From NCBI RefSeq assembly GCF_001679785.1, contig NZ_CP016286.1, forward strand, positions 4,908,501 to 4,972,500: a stretch of DNA of 64,000 nt, in the 5' to 3' direction. Source of the DNA: Rhizobium leguminosarum (GTDB taxonomy: Bacteria; Pseudomonadota; Alphaproteobacteria; Rhizobiales; Rhizobiaceae). Below the pieces are notes generated by a model, which was not told the origin of the DNA, made no database searches, and was given only the letters and a program-made list of their open reading frames with translations. Positions within the stretch are counted from its first letter, which is position 1. Each line of letters opens with the position of its first letter. Of the stretch, positions 36,552 to 48,300 are shown piece by piece. The translations under genes and the position numbers were made by a program.

Positions 36552-38120
36552 GTGGAAGACCCCGAAGGCGGCGCAAAGCCGCAATTTGACGGGGCGTCGG
36601 CGGCAGGGCGCAAGGACGGCAAGAAGTCCAGGCGCCGCAAGGGCAAGCGTGGCGGGCAATCCCGCAACGCGGCTCATCCCGCTTCGCATGAGCCTTCCGG
36701 CGGTGCCGGACAGCCTGCGCGCCCGATGGAAGATGCAGCCGGGAATCCGGCCCGCAAGCGCAAGCGTCGCCGTCGTGGTGGCCATGGTGCTGTGCAGGAC
36801 GGTTCACCTCTCCCCCAGGCAATGGAACAGACGGCAACGGCAGGCAATGCCGTCCGTGCCGATAGCGATTCAGCGCCGAGCCGTCGCAACCGCCGCAAAC
36901 ACCGCGGCAAGCGCGGTCTGCAGGGCCGGCCGCTGACACCGGCAAAACCATCAGGTTCCCCGCAACAGGAACGCCGCTCAGAAGAAACGGTGCTCAGGGC
37001 CGAACTGCGTGAAACACTGAATGGCGCGAGCGCCTCCCGCAGGGGCCGCCAGGAAGGCCAGTCCCATCCCGGGCATCAGGGGGATCGTCCGGCCGGCGAG
37101 CATGTGTGGCCGGAGGAGCTCTATGCCGCCCTCGATCTCGGCACCAACAATTGCCGTCTCCTCATTGCCCAGCCGACTCGTCCGGGTCAATTCCGCGTTG
37201 TCGATGCTTTTTCCCGCATCGTGCGCCTCGGCGAAGGCCTTGCGGCCAGCGGCCGTCTGTCGGATGAGGCGATGGAGAGGGCGATCGAGGCGCTGAGGAT
37301 CTGCGCCTCCAAGCTGAGGAACCGGCAGATCAGCCGCATGCGGCTGATCGCCACCGAAGCCTGCCGCCAGGCCGTCAATGGCGAGGAATTCCTCAGCCGG
37401 GTCGTTGCCGAAACCGGCCTCGCGCTCGAGATTATCGATCGAGAGACAGAGGCGCGGCTTGCCGTCTCCGGCTGCTCGTCGCTGGTCGGTCGCGAAACAC
37501 GCTCCGTCGTGCTCTTCGATATCGGCGGCGGCTCGTCGGAGATTGCCGTCATCCGCATCGGCGACAATCGCTTCAGCCGCCTTGCCAATCACATCACCCA
37601 CTGGACCTCGTTGCCGGTCGGCGTCGTGACGCTGTCGGAGCGCCATGGCGGGCACGACGTCACGCCGGAGGCTTTCGAAGGCATGGTGCGCGAAGTCGAA
37701 GGCATGCTTGGAAGCTTCGATTGCCCGGAGATCGAGGTCGCCCAGACCGGTGACTTTCACCTGATCGGCACATCGGGCACGGTGACGACGCTTGCCGGCG
37801 TCCATCTCGACCTGCCGCGTTATGACCGGCGCAAGGTCGATGGCATCTGGCTGTCCGACGATGAGGTCTCCGCCATGCAGGCAAAGCTCCTCTCCTGGGA
37901 TTTCGCAAGCCGTGCCGCCAATCCCTGCATCGGGCCTGACCGGGCCGATCTGGTGCTGGCCGGCTGCGCGATTCTCGAGGCGATCCGCCGCCGCTGGCCG
38001 AGCCCGCGCATGCGCGTTGCCGATCGCGGCTTGAGGGAAGGCCTGCTCACCGACATGATGGCCGATGACGGCGTGTGGCGGCGCAATCGCAACCGCCGCG
38101 GCCAGCGCGTGAGATCGTGA
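36552..38120 (+). CDS. Ppx/GppA-family phosphatase with long basic N-terminal extension
   Basis: A 522-residue protein. The catalytic ASKHA-fold domain starts at residue 191 (YAALDLGTNNCRLLI) and includes RIVRLGEGL, IATEACRQA, VLFDIGGGSSE and IGTSGTVTTLAG. These are hallmarks of exopolyphosphatase / guanosine pentaphosphate phosphatase. The first 190 residues are low complexity, with Lys/Arg clusters at about 21-33, 69-76 and 111-122, and the C-terminus is also Arg-rich. That suggests nucleic acid or polyphosphate binding. It starts at GTG 36552 and is followed 14 bases later by rlmE, a frequent rhizobial pairing. Confidence 0.88.
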   Translation: MEDPEGGAKPQFDGASAAGRKDGKKSRRRKGKRGGQSRNAAHPASHEPSGGAGQPARPMEDAAGNPARKRKRRRRGGHGAVQDGSPLPQAMEQTATAGNAVRADSDSAPSRRNRRKHRGKRGLQGRPLTPAKPSGSPQQERRSEETVLRAELRETLNGASASRRGRQEGQSHPGHQGDRPAGEHVWPEELYAALDLGTNNCRLLIAQPTRPGQFRVVDAFSRIVRLGEGLAASGRLSDEAMERAIEALRICASKLRNRQISRMRLIATEACRQAVNGEEFLSRVVAETGLALEIIDRETEARLAVSGCSSLVGRETRSVVLFDIGGGSSEIAVIRIGDNRFSRLANHITHWTSLPVGVVTLSERHGGHDVTPEAFEGMVREVEGMLGSFDCPEIEVAQTGDFHLIGTSGTVTTLAGVHLDLPRYDRRKVDGIWLSDDEVSAMQAKLLSWDFASRAANPCIGPDRADLVLAGCAILEAIRRRWPSPRMRVADRGLREGLLTDMMADDGVWRRNRNRRGQRVRS

Positions 38121-38134
38121 GATAAGGAATAGGC

Positions 38135-38854
38135 ATGACCAAGGCACCGATCGCGGGAAACCGCACCGGCCGCAAGCTCGGCCAGCGCGTCAAGAACAAG
38201 AAGATGAAGGCCTCTTCCCGGCAATGGCTGGAGCGCCACATCAACGATCCCTATGTGCAGCGCGCCCAGCTCGAAGGCTATCGAGCCCGGGCTGCCTTCA
38301 AGCTGCTGGAGATCGACGAGAAGCATCATATCCTGCGTGGCGCCAGGCGCATCATCGATCTCGGCGCTGCCCCCGGCAGCTGGTCGCAGATCGCCGCCAA
38401 GGTCACCGGCTCGACAGATGATGACATTCGGGTGGCTGCGATCGATTTCCTTGAAATGACCCAGCTGCCGGGGGTCAAGATCCTGCAGCTCGATTTCCTC
38501 GATCCCAGTGCGCCGGAAAAGCTGCTGGAGGCCGTCGGCGGCACACCGGATCTCGTCATATCAGACATGGCGGCGCCCACCACCGGCCACCACCGCACCG
38601 ACCATCTGCGCACCATGCATCTCTGCGAAGTCGCAGCCCATTTCGCCGTCGAAGTGCTGGGGGAAGGCGGGCACTTCCTCACCAAGACTTTTCAGGGCGG
38701 TACCGAGCGTGAGCTGCTGGCCATGCTCAAGCAGAACTTTCGCCAGGTCGTCCATGTCAAGCCGAACTCGTCGCGCGCCGAATCGGTCGAGATGTTCCTG
38801 CTGGCCAAGGGGTTCAAGGGGCGCAAGGTTGAAGGCGAAGCAGAAGAAGCTTGA
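38135..38854 (+). CDS. rlmE: 23S rRNA (uridine2552-2'-O)-methyltransferase
   Basis: A 239-residue FtsJ/RrmJ protein. The SAM site is [14 protein letters not shown]. The catalytic K-D-K-E tetrad is visible: Lys in the N-terminal [12 protein letters not shown], Asp in [11 protein letters not shown], Lys in FLTKTFQGG, and Glu in [11 protein letters not shown]. It methylates the A-loop of 23S rRNA in the assembling large subunit. A 30-residue basic N-terminal tail precedes the core, as in other alphaproteobacterial copies. Confidence 0.95.
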   Translation: MTKAPIAGNRTGRKLGQRVKNKKMKASSRQWLERHINDPYVQRAQLEGYRARAAFKLLEIDEKHHILRGARRIIDLGAAPGSWSQIAAKVTGSTDDDIRVAAIDFLEMTQLPGVKILQLDFLDPSAPEKLLEAVGGTPDLVISDMAAPTTGHHRTDHLRTMHLCEVAAHFAVEVLGEGGHFLTKTFQGGTERELLAMLKQNFRQVVHVKPNSSRAESVEMFLLAKGFKGRKVEGEAEEA

Positions 38855-38889
38855 TCTTCGGGCCAGTCCTGATGGATGATGGCGATCGA

Positions 38890-38993
38890 CTGCATAATTC
38901 CTTAAATCGAGGTCGATTTAAGGATAAGATAGGCAGCAATGGAAAGCGTTGCCGCGTCCTTTGCGTGTCCGAAAGGACGCGCGGCGCTGTGAG
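38890..38993 (+). repeat. RIME-like intergenic mosaic repeat, full copy
   Basis: It has two adjacent hairpins: CCTTAAATCG at 38900-38909 with its perfect complement at 38914-38923, and CGCGTCCTTT at 38953-38962 with its complement ending at 38981. They are joined by a short linker that includes a version of the CAATTCAAAGTGTTGCA core. Diverged copies occur at 45021, 48443 and 52972. Repeats of this build are scattered between genes in rhizobia. Confidence 0.75.
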
Positions 38994-39012
38994 GATTTGA
39001 ACCGCTGATCCC

Positions 39013-39396
39013 ATGCTTCTTTACGTCACGCTCGGAACCAACGACCTTTATCGTGCAGGGCATTTTTACGATGCCGTGCTGTCTCCCCTCGGCTATCGCC
39101 GCCAACGCTCTTCCGAAGAGGAAATCGGTTATTCCGCCGAGGGCGATACGCGCTGCCGCTTCTGGGTGGTGACGCCGTTCAATCGCCGCCGGGCGACCTC
39201 AGGCAATGGCGCCATGGTCGCGCTGGCGGCCGAAACGCGGGCCGATGTCGATGCCTTCCATGCCGCGGCGATCGCGGCAGGCGCCGTGGATGAGGGCGAG
39301 CCCGGCCTGCGCTCCTACCACGCCCATTTCTATGCCGCCTATATCCGTGATCTCGACGGCAACAAGCTCTCTGCCGTCTGCGAAAGCCCGGACTAG
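39013..39396 (+). CDS. VOC-superfamily (glyoxalase/dioxygenase fold) protein
   Basis: A 127-residue protein with the beta-alpha-beta-beta-beta pattern of the vicinal oxygen chelate fold. It opens LLYVTLGTNDLYRAGHFYDAVLSPLGY and ends AAYIRDLDGNKLSAVCE, where metal ligands would be an acidic residue near the end and a histidine in HAHFYA. Close relatives are uncharacterised. It stands alone between a mosaic repeat and the convergent transporter gene. Function cannot be assigned beyond fold. Confidence 0.85.
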   Translation: MLLYVTLGTNDLYRAGHFYDAVLSPLGYRRQRSSEEEIGYSAEGDTRCRFWVVTPFNRRRATSGNGAMVALAAETRADVDAFHAAAIAAGAVDEGEPGLRSYHAHFYAAYIRDLDGNKLSAVCESPD

Positions 39397-39403
39397 CGGC
39401 TCC

Positions 39404-40828
39404 CTATTTCACCGCCTGATGTTCGGCTTCAACCGTTGCGGCCGTCATCGCCTTCGAGCGGTGGCCGGAAACGATTGCGCCGGCATTGCGGTCCATCCGG
39501 ATGAAGGGAATGGTCGCAATGACAGTCAGTCCGGCGATAATGTAGAAAGCGAGGTGGAAATCGGCCACCTGCAACGCTTCGCCGCGGAAATAGATCGAGC
39601 TCTCCAGGATCGCGGCGGCGACCGCGACGCCGAGCGCCAGGCTGACCTGCTGCATCACCGAGCTCATCGATGTCGCCTGGCTGGCTTCCGCATCTTCGAT
39701 ATCGGCGAAGGCAAGCGCATTAACGCCGGTGAACATGAAGGAGCGGGAGAAGCCGCCGAGCAGCAGCACGCCGATGATGACGAGATGCGGCGTTGACGGC
39801 GTGAACAGGCCGGTGACGACAGTCACCAGGGTCGTTACCATTGCCGCGCCGAGAAGCGTCGTGCGGAACCCGGCGGCTGCGAAGACGCGTTTCGCCATGA
39901 ACTTGGTGGTGATTGCCCCGATCGCGCCGGCAAAGGTGATGAGGCCGGATTGAAACGGCGTCAGCCCGAAGCCGAGTTGGAGCATCAGCGGCGTCAGGAA
40001 AGGCATGGCGCCGACGCAAATGCGAAAGAGCATGCCGCCCAAGGTGGAGGCCCGGAAGGTCGGGTTCTTGAACAGGTTGAGGTTGAGGATCGGCGCCGGA
40101 TGCCGCTTGGCGTGGCGCACGTAGAGGACGCCGCAGATGAGGCCGATCAAGGTGGCGGTGACGCCGATGATCGGGGGCAGGGCCGGCAGACTGACCACCG
40201 ACAGGCCGAAGACGACGCCCGCAGCCGATAGCGAGGTCAGCACGAAGCCGGTGACATCGAGCCGCGGCGGCGCCGTCGCTTCCACCTCCGGCAGAAAGAT
40301 CGTCGCAAGCCAGATGCCGATGATGCCGACCGGCACGTTGATCAGAAAGATCCAGTGCCAGCTGAAATAGGTGGTGATGAAACCGCCGAGCGGCGGGCCG
40401 GTGAGCGGGCCCACAAGCGCGGGGATGGTGAGCAGCGCCATGGCCGAGACCAGGTCGCTACGCTGCGTCGTGCGCACCAGCACGAGGCGGCCGACCGGCG
40501 TCATCATCGCGCCGCCCATGCCCTGCAGGAAGCGGGCAAATACGAATTCGACGAGGTTGGACGAAATCGCGCAGAGGATCGAGCCGATGACGAAGACCGA
40601 GATGGCAAGGCGGAAGATCTTCTTGGCGCCGAACCTGTCGGCCATCCAGCCGCTGACCGGGATGAACACCGCAAGCGCCACCATGTAGGAGGTCAGCGCC
40701 AGCTTCAGCGTGATCGGCCCGACATTGAGATCCCTAGCGATCGCCGGCAGCGCCGTTGCAATGACGGTGGAGTCCATCTGTTCCATGAAGAGGGCGACGG
40801 CGAGGATCAGCGGGACGATGCGATTCAT
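39404..40828 (-). CDS. MFS multidrug exporter, DHA2 (EmrB/QacA) family
   Basis: A 474-residue membrane protein with about 13-14 hydrophobic segments. MEQMDSTVIATALPAIARDL near the start is the DHA2 motif D1; GWMADRFGAKKIF is motif A; and ALVGPLTGPPLGGFI is antiporter motif C. These indicate proton-driven drug or metabolite export. The longer open frame upstream is not homologous; the ATG at 40828 begins the first membrane segment. It is divergent from the metallo-beta-lactamase-fold gene across 259 bases, so the two may share regulation. Confidence 0.9.
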   Translation of the reverse strand: MNRIVPLILAVALFMEQMDSTVIATALPAIARDLNVGPITLKLALTSYMVALAVFIPVSGWMADRFGAKKIFRLAISVFVIGSILCAISSNLVEFVFARFLQGMGGAMMTPVGRLVLVRTTQRSDLVSAMALLTIPALVGPLTGPPLGGFITTYFSWHWIFLINVPVGIIGIWLATIFLPEVEATAPPRLDVTGFVLTSLSAAGVVFGLSVVSLPALPPIIGVTATLIGLICGVLYVRHAKRHPAPILNLNLFKNPTFRASTLGGMLFRICVGAMPFLTPLMLQLGFGLTPFQSGLITFAGAIGAITTKFMAKRVFAAAGFRTTLLGAAMVTTLVTVVTGLFTPSTPHLVIIGVLLLGGFSRSFMFTGVNALAFADIEDAEASQATSMSSVMQQVSLALGVAVAAAILESSIYFRGEALQVADFHLAFYIIAGLTVIATIPFIRMDRNAGAIVSGHRSKAMTAATVEAEHQAVK

Positions 40829-41087
40829 AGGCGGGAGCCTTGAGGGGCGCGGATGGGAGGTGGGAAGGCCCGTGCTGTTTAGTCCCACTTCCCCGTTCTG
40901 CCAATCCCCCAATCCGGGTCCCAATTCGGGTCGATGACACGTTTGCTTCACGTCTGCGTGAGACGGCTTGCCCGCCAACGTCGGCTATCAACATTGACAT
41001 ATGGTTTCCCAGCCGGGGCAAGAAATTCGACCGGAAACGTCATCGGGGCCGAGCGGCGGCAGCCGCACATCATGGGAGAATGGATAT

Positions 41088-42080
41088 ATGACAATTTCGA
41101 CGCGAATGAAGCGACGCACACTTTTTGCCGCAGGCCTTGGCTTGGCTGCGGCGCCGGCAATTTTTAGAGATAAGGCCGAAGCGGTCGCGACTGGAGAAAA
41201 TAGAAGTATGGATGGCACGCCTTTGCCCGAAATCAATCAATTCAAACTCGGTTCCTATAAGTTCACCGTCGTCCGCGACGGCATCAACATCTCAGAAAAA
41301 CCCTATGAAACCTTCGGCACCAATCAGGATCCCGAAACGGTCAAGGCGTTGCTCTCCGCAAATTTCCTGCCGGCCGACAAGTTCCTGAACGGCTATACGC
41401 CAGCTCTCATCGATACCGGTTCGGATGTCATCCTCGTCGATACCGGTTTTGGTGCGAGCGGTCGCGCACGCGGCGCCGGCCAGCTTGCCGAAGGCCTGAA
41501 GGCGGCGGGGTATTCGGCCGACGACGTCACGCTGGTGGCGCTCACCCATCTGCACGGCGATCATATTGGCGGCCTGATGGAAGACGGCGCGGCTGCCTTC
41601 AAGAATGCCCGCTATGTCGTCGGCCAGGCGGAGTATGATTTCTGGTCGGACAAGGCGCGTGAGGGCACACCTGCCGAGGGCGGCCACAAGGCGGTGCTCG
41701 CCAATGTCGTGCCGCTCGCCGAGAAGACCACTTTTATTAAGGACGGTGATAGCGTCGCACCCGGCATAACGGCGATGCTGGCGGCCGGCCACTCGCCGGG
41801 GCATATGGTGTTCCACGTCGAATCCGAGGGCAAGCGCCTTGTGCTCACAGGCGATACCGCCAACCATTATATCCTGTCGCTGCTGCGGCCGGATTGGGAG
41901 GTGCGCTTCGACATGGACAAGACGCAGGCAGCCGCCACCCGCCGCAAGGTTTTCGAGATGATCGCCACCGAAAAGATCGCCTTCCTTGGTTATCACATGC
42001 CATTCCCGGCAGTCGGCTTCGTCGAGAGGCAGGATGGCGGTTATCGCTTCGTACCGAAGACCTATCAGTTCGACATCTGA
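41088..42080 (+). CDS. Tat-exported metallo-beta-lactamase-fold hydrolase
   Basis: A 330-residue protein with a twin-arginine-like signal (MKRRTLFAAGLGLAAAPA, residues 7-24). The zinc motif HxHxDH is in THLHGDHIGG (H154, H156, D158, H159); further ligands are in AGHSPGHMVF, LTGDTANH and GYHMPFPA. The fold is shared with lactonases, aryl-sulfatases and quorum-quenching AiiA/AttM-type enzymes. The ATG at 41088 has GGAGAA eight bases upstream. The substrate is open; lactone hydrolysis in the periplasm is one option. Confidence 0.88.
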   Translation: MTISTRMKRRTLFAAGLGLAAAPAIFRDKAEAVATGENRSMDGTPLPEINQFKLGSYKFTVVRDGINISEKPYETFGTNQDPETVKALLSANFLPADKFLNGYTPALIDTGSDVILVDTGFGASGRARGAGQLAEGLKAAGYSADDVTLVALTHLHGDHIGGLMEDGAAAFKNARYVVGQAEYDFWSDKAREGTPAEGGHKAVLANVVPLAEKTTFIKDGDSVAPGITAMLAAGHSPGHMVFHVESEGKRLVLTGDTANHYILSLLRPDWEVRFDMDKTQAAATRRKVFEMIATEKIAFLGYHMPFPAVGFVERQDGGYRFVPKTYQFDI

Positions 42081-42085
42081 TCCGA

Positions 42086-42120
42086 AGCGGTTCAGCCTTT
42101 CACGGAAGCGCTGAACCGCT
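42086..42120 (+). repeat. Perfect 11-bp inverted repeat downstream of the hydrolase gene
   Basis: AGCGGTTCAGC at 42086-42096 is matched by its exact complement at 42110-42120, with a 13-base loop. It starts six bases after the stop codon at 42080. It may protect the mRNA end or be part of a dispersed repeat; no T-run follows directly. Confidence 0.7.
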
Positions 42121-42205
42121 ATAACATATTGTTTTTACAGAATTCTGGACAGAAAATCGCTTAGCGTTATTCCCGGAATGCTCCTGGCGCATGGCACCCA
42201 TGACG

Positions 42206-42231
42206 AGCCCGGCGGGCAGGCCGGGCTTTTT
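42206..42231 (+). terminator. Rho-independent terminator upstream of guaB
   Basis: A GCCCGGC/GCCGGGC stem with a six-base loop, followed by TTTTT. It lies 126 bases after the hydrolase stop and about 130 bases before guaB. It ends either the hydrolase transcript or a small RNA encoded in between. Confidence 0.75.
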
Positions 42232-42347
42232 GCTATTTCCTTCCTGTCATAGACGTGTTACCAGCCCTCGCCAACTTCCAAGCAACCCATGCAGACCGCC
42301 GGGGCGGACGATTCGTTTCCGGACAGGGTCGCATTTTTATTAAATGA

Positions 42348-43844
<1,497 letters not shown>

Positions 43845-43846
43845 TC

Positions 43847-44401
43847 ATGAAGGCGGGCAGCGGGATTCCTCTCTGGATCGTCGCGCTGCTCGCAGCCCTT
43901 TGCCTTGCCGTGCTCGCCTGGACGACCTTCGGCTTCGTCGTTCCCTTCAAGCACGAAACCGGCCAGGCGGTGCTCGATACTTATTTCGCCGGTTACGACG
44001 AGTCTGCGGTCTTCCACATGCAGCAGCTGCTCGATGAGAACGAGACGGCGACCAGGCTGCTGCGCGCCATGTATTTCGGGCCGGAGCTGATCTTTCCGGC
44101 ATTGCTGACAGCGCTGCTGTTCCTCGCCTTCCTCAAGCTCGGTCCTGTCGGTTCGTGGTTCGGCCAATCGGTGCATCCGGTCATTAGCAAGGCGGTCTAC
44201 CTGCTGCCGTTCATCTACGGCATCGCCGACTATGGCGAGAATATCTCGAGCCTCATCGCCTTCGGCAACGGCGCGTATGCAGGTCTTGCAACATACCTGC
44301 TGCCCTGGATGACGCGATTGAAATTCGCAAGCCTTGCCATCTGCTTCATCGTCGCCGCCCGGCTCGCCATCATGCGCTGGCTCTCTTCGCGCCAGGACTG
44401 A
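43847..44401 (+). CDS. Uncharacterised membrane protein
   Basis: A 184-residue protein with four predicted membrane segments (about residues 8-34, 80-96, 112-125 and 158-176) and a polar loop between the first two (HETGQAVLDTYFAGYDESAVFHMQQLLDENE). It starts two bases after the guaB stop, so it is translated with guaB from the same transcript. I recognise no domain. Confidence 0.75.
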   Translation: MKAGSGIPLWIVALLAALCLAVLAWTTFGFVVPFKHETGQAVLDTYFAGYDESAVFHMQQLLDENETATRLLRAMYFGPELIFPALLTALLFLAFLKLGPVGSWFGQSVHPVISKAVYLLPFIYGIADYGENISSLIAFGNGAYAGLATYLLPWMTRLKFASLAICFIVAARLAIMRWLSSRQD

Positions 44402-44564
44402 GGCGCCGTATTCCATCCAGCTCCATGTCGAAAAGCCGGGATACCTGCGCCGATGTGCCTTAGCGACGCAGGTGCCGATGGGGCGTTGCCCTATGCTGGT
44501 ATCCAGCTCCCCTTTCGGCTAATGCTCGCGTCGAAAGCGGAAGCCGAAAGGAAACGACCAACAT

Positions 44565-44981
44565 ATGACCGGCTATCAAATCTTCTGGCCACTCCTCGCC
44601 CATGTGGCCCTGGTCTATGGTCTTTATGCGCTTCTGGGCATGCGTCGCGCCAGGATGGTCCGCGCCGGCAGCATCGCGAAATCGGATTACCGCGAAAACC
44701 GCGGCGAGCCGGCCGAAAGCCTGGTCGTCAAGAACTGCCTCGCCAACCAGTTCGAACTGCCTGTGCTCTTCTACGCCTGCTGCGTTCTTCTCTATATTAC
44801 CGAGGCCGACAATCTCGTCGCCCTCGGCCTCGCCTGGGCCTTCGTCGCCCTGCGTTACGCCCACGCCGCCATCCATGTCACCAGCAACGATCTGCGTTAT
44901 CGCAGCCCGATCTTCGCCGCCGGTTACCTGGTGCTTGCCGCCATGTGGATCTGGCTTGCCGCATGGATGGTGATGAGCTGA
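44565..44981 (+). CDS. MAPEG-family membrane protein
   Basis: A 138-residue protein with four hydrophobic helices. The helix-1/2 loop has RENRGEPAESLVVKNCLANQFELPVLFY; the conserved NxxExP-like segment (NQFELP) is the glutathione/membrane-contact motif of the MAPEG superfamily. RYAHAAIHVTSNDLRYR also fits. Bacterial members may be glutathione transferases or peroxidases of lipids. AAAGGA lies about 11 bases before the ATG. Confidence 0.85.
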   Translation: MTGYQIFWPLLAHVALVYGLYALLGMRRARMVRAGSIAKSDYRENRGEPAESLVVKNCLANQFELPVLFYACCVLLYITEADNLVALGLAWAFVALRYAHAAIHVTSNDLRYRSPIFAAGYLVLAAMWIWLAAWMVMS

Positions 44982-45373
44982 GGCGGCAGGCGCCGCCGCC
45001 CCATCACTTGCCCGTACCTGCTGCATAACTCCTTAAGTCGGGATCGAGCTCAGGATAAGATCATGTAACAATTCAAAGTGTTGCAGGCCGACGACGCAAG
45101 ATGCCGGCATCGGCGGCAATATGGCCGCCCGACGTTGAGTCATTCCCAACGATATTGTTTTCACCAAAGTGAAAAGGCTGGAGGACCAGTCAAAACATCC
45201 GCCTAAAGCGTGCGACGTAAGGTTGTTGTTCCCGCGCCCGATGAATATTTCAATAACATGGTTACTAATATTTAAATTGATTGGCCTATTTCTGCGCGAG
45301 CGAATGATGTGGGGACGATTTGCGAGCGAGCATGGGCGAAAGGATATGTGGAGCGGCAATCCAAGGGATGGTC
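44982..45373. other. 392-bp intergenic region with partial mosaic repeat and autotransporter promoter area
   Basis: It holds the RIME-like fragment at 45021-45097 and an AT-rich stretch (45245-45290) that is the likely promoter/leader of the autotransporter gene. No gene is evident. Confidence 0.5.
45021..45097 (+). repeat. RIME-like mosaic repeat, partial copy upstream of the autotransporter
   Basis: It has the diverged first hairpin (CTCCTTAAGTCG ... CAGGAT) and the linker core CAATTCAAAGTGTTGCA. The second hairpin is lost. Confidence 0.65.
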
Positions 45374-48300
45374 ATGCTGCGACTTGCGGGATTGGCAAGC
45401 ACTGCGGCGCTGGTCCTGGCCGTGGGACCGGGATGGGCGCAGGTCATCACCGGCAATGACACGGAGATCGTCGATGGCAACGACCCGGGCGGTACCGGCG
45501 CGGGCACGCAACCGAGCCCATGGACAATCAATACCGACCTCATCGTCGGCGATCAGAATGGTGACGATGCAGCCCTTGTCATCCGGAATGGCGGCACAGT
45601 CAGCAATGACATCGGCGTGCTCGGCGTCCATCCAGGCGCCGCAGGAACGGTGACGGTCACGGGGGCAGGCTCGACCTGGACCAATGCCGACGACCTTTAT
45701 GTCGGCCATCAAGGCACCGGCACGCTCACCATCGAAGACGGAGCTGCAGTCAACAATGCATTCGGCTATATCGGCTATTTCTCCGGCGCCAGCGGCACGG
45801 TGACGGTCACCGGCACCGGCTCGACCTGGACCAATGCCCAGGATCTTTATATCGGCGACAGCGGCACCGGCACTCTGACTATTTCGAACGGCGGAACGGT
45901 CAGCAGCGCATCCGGCTATATCAGCAACGACTCCACGGCCATCGGTGAGGTTATCGTCACCGGCACGAACTCCATCTGGATCAATTCCAGCTATGTCTCG
46001 GTCGGCGAGGCGGGAGCAGGAACACTGACTATTTCGAATGGTGGCTCGGTCATCGACAGCGAAGGCTATGTAGGCTTCAGCTCGAACGCCAGCGGCGTGG
46101 TAAGCGTGACTGGTGCGGGGTCGAGTTGGATCAACTCCGGCGCGTTGTTTGTCGGCGTATTCGGTTCGGGCAGTGTGACCGTCGACAGTGGCGGCACGGT
46201 TTCGGCTTCCGAGGTCATCATCGCCGACGATTCGGGCGCCACGGGAACGGTGCGGATTGCGGGTAGCGACGCAAACGGGCGCGGCGTCCTGGAGACCGGA
46301 TATATCGAGAGAGGCGATGGTGACGCGGACCTCGTTTTCGATGGCGGCATTCTCAGCGCAACGGGCAACGAGGCGAATTTCCTGCGCGATTTCAACGCCG
46401 GCGAGGTAACGATCGATGCCGGCGGCGCCTTTATCGATACGAACGGCTTTGCCGTCGGCATTGCCACGGATCTGCAGGGTGCCGGTGATTTGACGAAACA
46501 GAGCAGCGGCACGCTGACGCTTTCGGGCACCAGCAGTTATACCGGTGTGACGACGGTCGAGGCCGGCACGTTGCAGGCGGGCAGTGCCGGCGCCTTCGTG
46601 CAGAATGGCGCCTATGCGGTCAATGGCGGCATATTCGATCTCGGCGGCTTCGACCTGACTATGGGAGAGCTTTCGGGAAGCGGCGGCGAGATCGCCATCG
46701 GCAGCGCCGAACTCACGCTCGATCAGGCGAGCAATACCACCTATGGCGGCATATTCTCCGGCAGCGGCGACGTTATGATGCTGGGCAGCGGCACCTTGCG
46801 CCTGACCGGCAATAGCTCGGGCTTTGCCGGCACGACCACGGTTTCGGACGGACGCCTGATCGTCAATGGCAACCTTGGCGGCATCCTGATGATGACCGGC
46901 GGCACGCTGGCCGGGTCGGGTCATATCGGGACGGTGACCGCTGGTGCGGGCGTCACCATCGCGCCGGGCAACTCCATCGGAACATTGACCATTGGCGGCA
47001 ACCTCACCTTCGATCCCAGTTCCACCTATGAGGTCGAGGTCGATCCCGCTGGCACTGCCAGCGATTTGATCTCGGTCACGGGGACCGCGTTCCTCAATGG
47101 CGCCAGCGTTGCCCATGTCGGGATGAATGGCGACTACCAGCCTTTCTCCACCTATACGATCCTTACCGCCGCCGGCGGGATCAACGGAACATTCGGCGCC
47201 GTCACGTCCGATTATGCCTTCCTCTCGGCAGATCTCTCCTATGATCTGAACAACGTCTATCTGGAGATCGAACGCAACGACGTGCGTTTCAGCGACATGG
47301 CACGGACGCGCAACCAGGTTGCCACGGCAGAGGCTGCAGAGAATCTCGGAACCGGCAACGATATCTACGACGCCATCGTCACATTGCCCGATGATGACGA
47401 GCCGCTGATCCAGGCCAGCTACGACGCGCTTTCCGGTGAAATCCATGCCTCGATCAAAACAGCGCTGATCACGCAAAGCCTCTTTGTCCGCGAGGCCGCC
47501 AACGAGCGCCTGCGTTCCGCGTTCGGCGATGCCGGTGTCGGCATGATCCCGATACAGGCCTTCTGGCCGGGCGGTCCGGAACTCATCGTTGCCGATCCTT
47601 CGGGCGCGCCGGTTTTCTGGAGCACGGCCTTTGGCGGTGCAAGCGAGACACACACGGACGGCAATGCCGCCACGTTCAACCACCGGACCGGCGGGTTTCT
47701 CGCCGGCGTCGACGCCACGTTCGATGACGTCAGGCTCGGCCTGATGGCCGGTTACAGCAATTCCCAATTCGATCCGCGGCATCGAAGCTCATCGGGATCG
47801 AGTAACGATTATCACCTCGGCCTTTACGCGGGCACGCAATGGGGCGGTCTCGCCTTCAGAACCGGTCTCGCTCATACGTGGCACGAGATCGAGACCAGCC
47901 GCAGCGTCGCTCTCGGAAGCTTCGAGGACAGGCTGGAGGCGAGCTACAATGCCGGCACGCTGCAGGCATTTGCCGAGCTGGGCTATCGGTTTGAGGCGGC
48001 GGCGGCCTCTTTCGAGCCTTTCGTCAATCTCGCCCATGTCGGCATTCGAACGGCGGGTTTCACCGAACAGGGCGGGGCCGCCGCGCTTGACAGCTCCAGC
48101 CGCACGACCAACACCACGATCACCACACTTGGCCTGCATGCCGACATGAAGATCCGCCTGGGCGAGACGAACGCCACCCTGCGCGGCATGTCAGGCTGGC
48201 GGCACGCCGCCGGCGGTATCGTTCCGGTGTCGACGCATGCTTTTGCCGGAGGCGACGCGTTCACCGTCGCCGGCGTACCGGTGGCAGAGAACGCCTTCGT

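Noticed and set aside
36978..38147. 389-residue minus-strand frame over the Ppx/GppA gene
   Set aside because: The plus-strand phosphatase motifs decide; the minus frame lacks any.
45272..47782. 836-residue open frame opposite the autotransporter
   Set aside because: Composition is Arg/Gly/Ala/Asp-rich without motifs, and the plus-strand frame has signal peptide, repeats and a beta-barrel.
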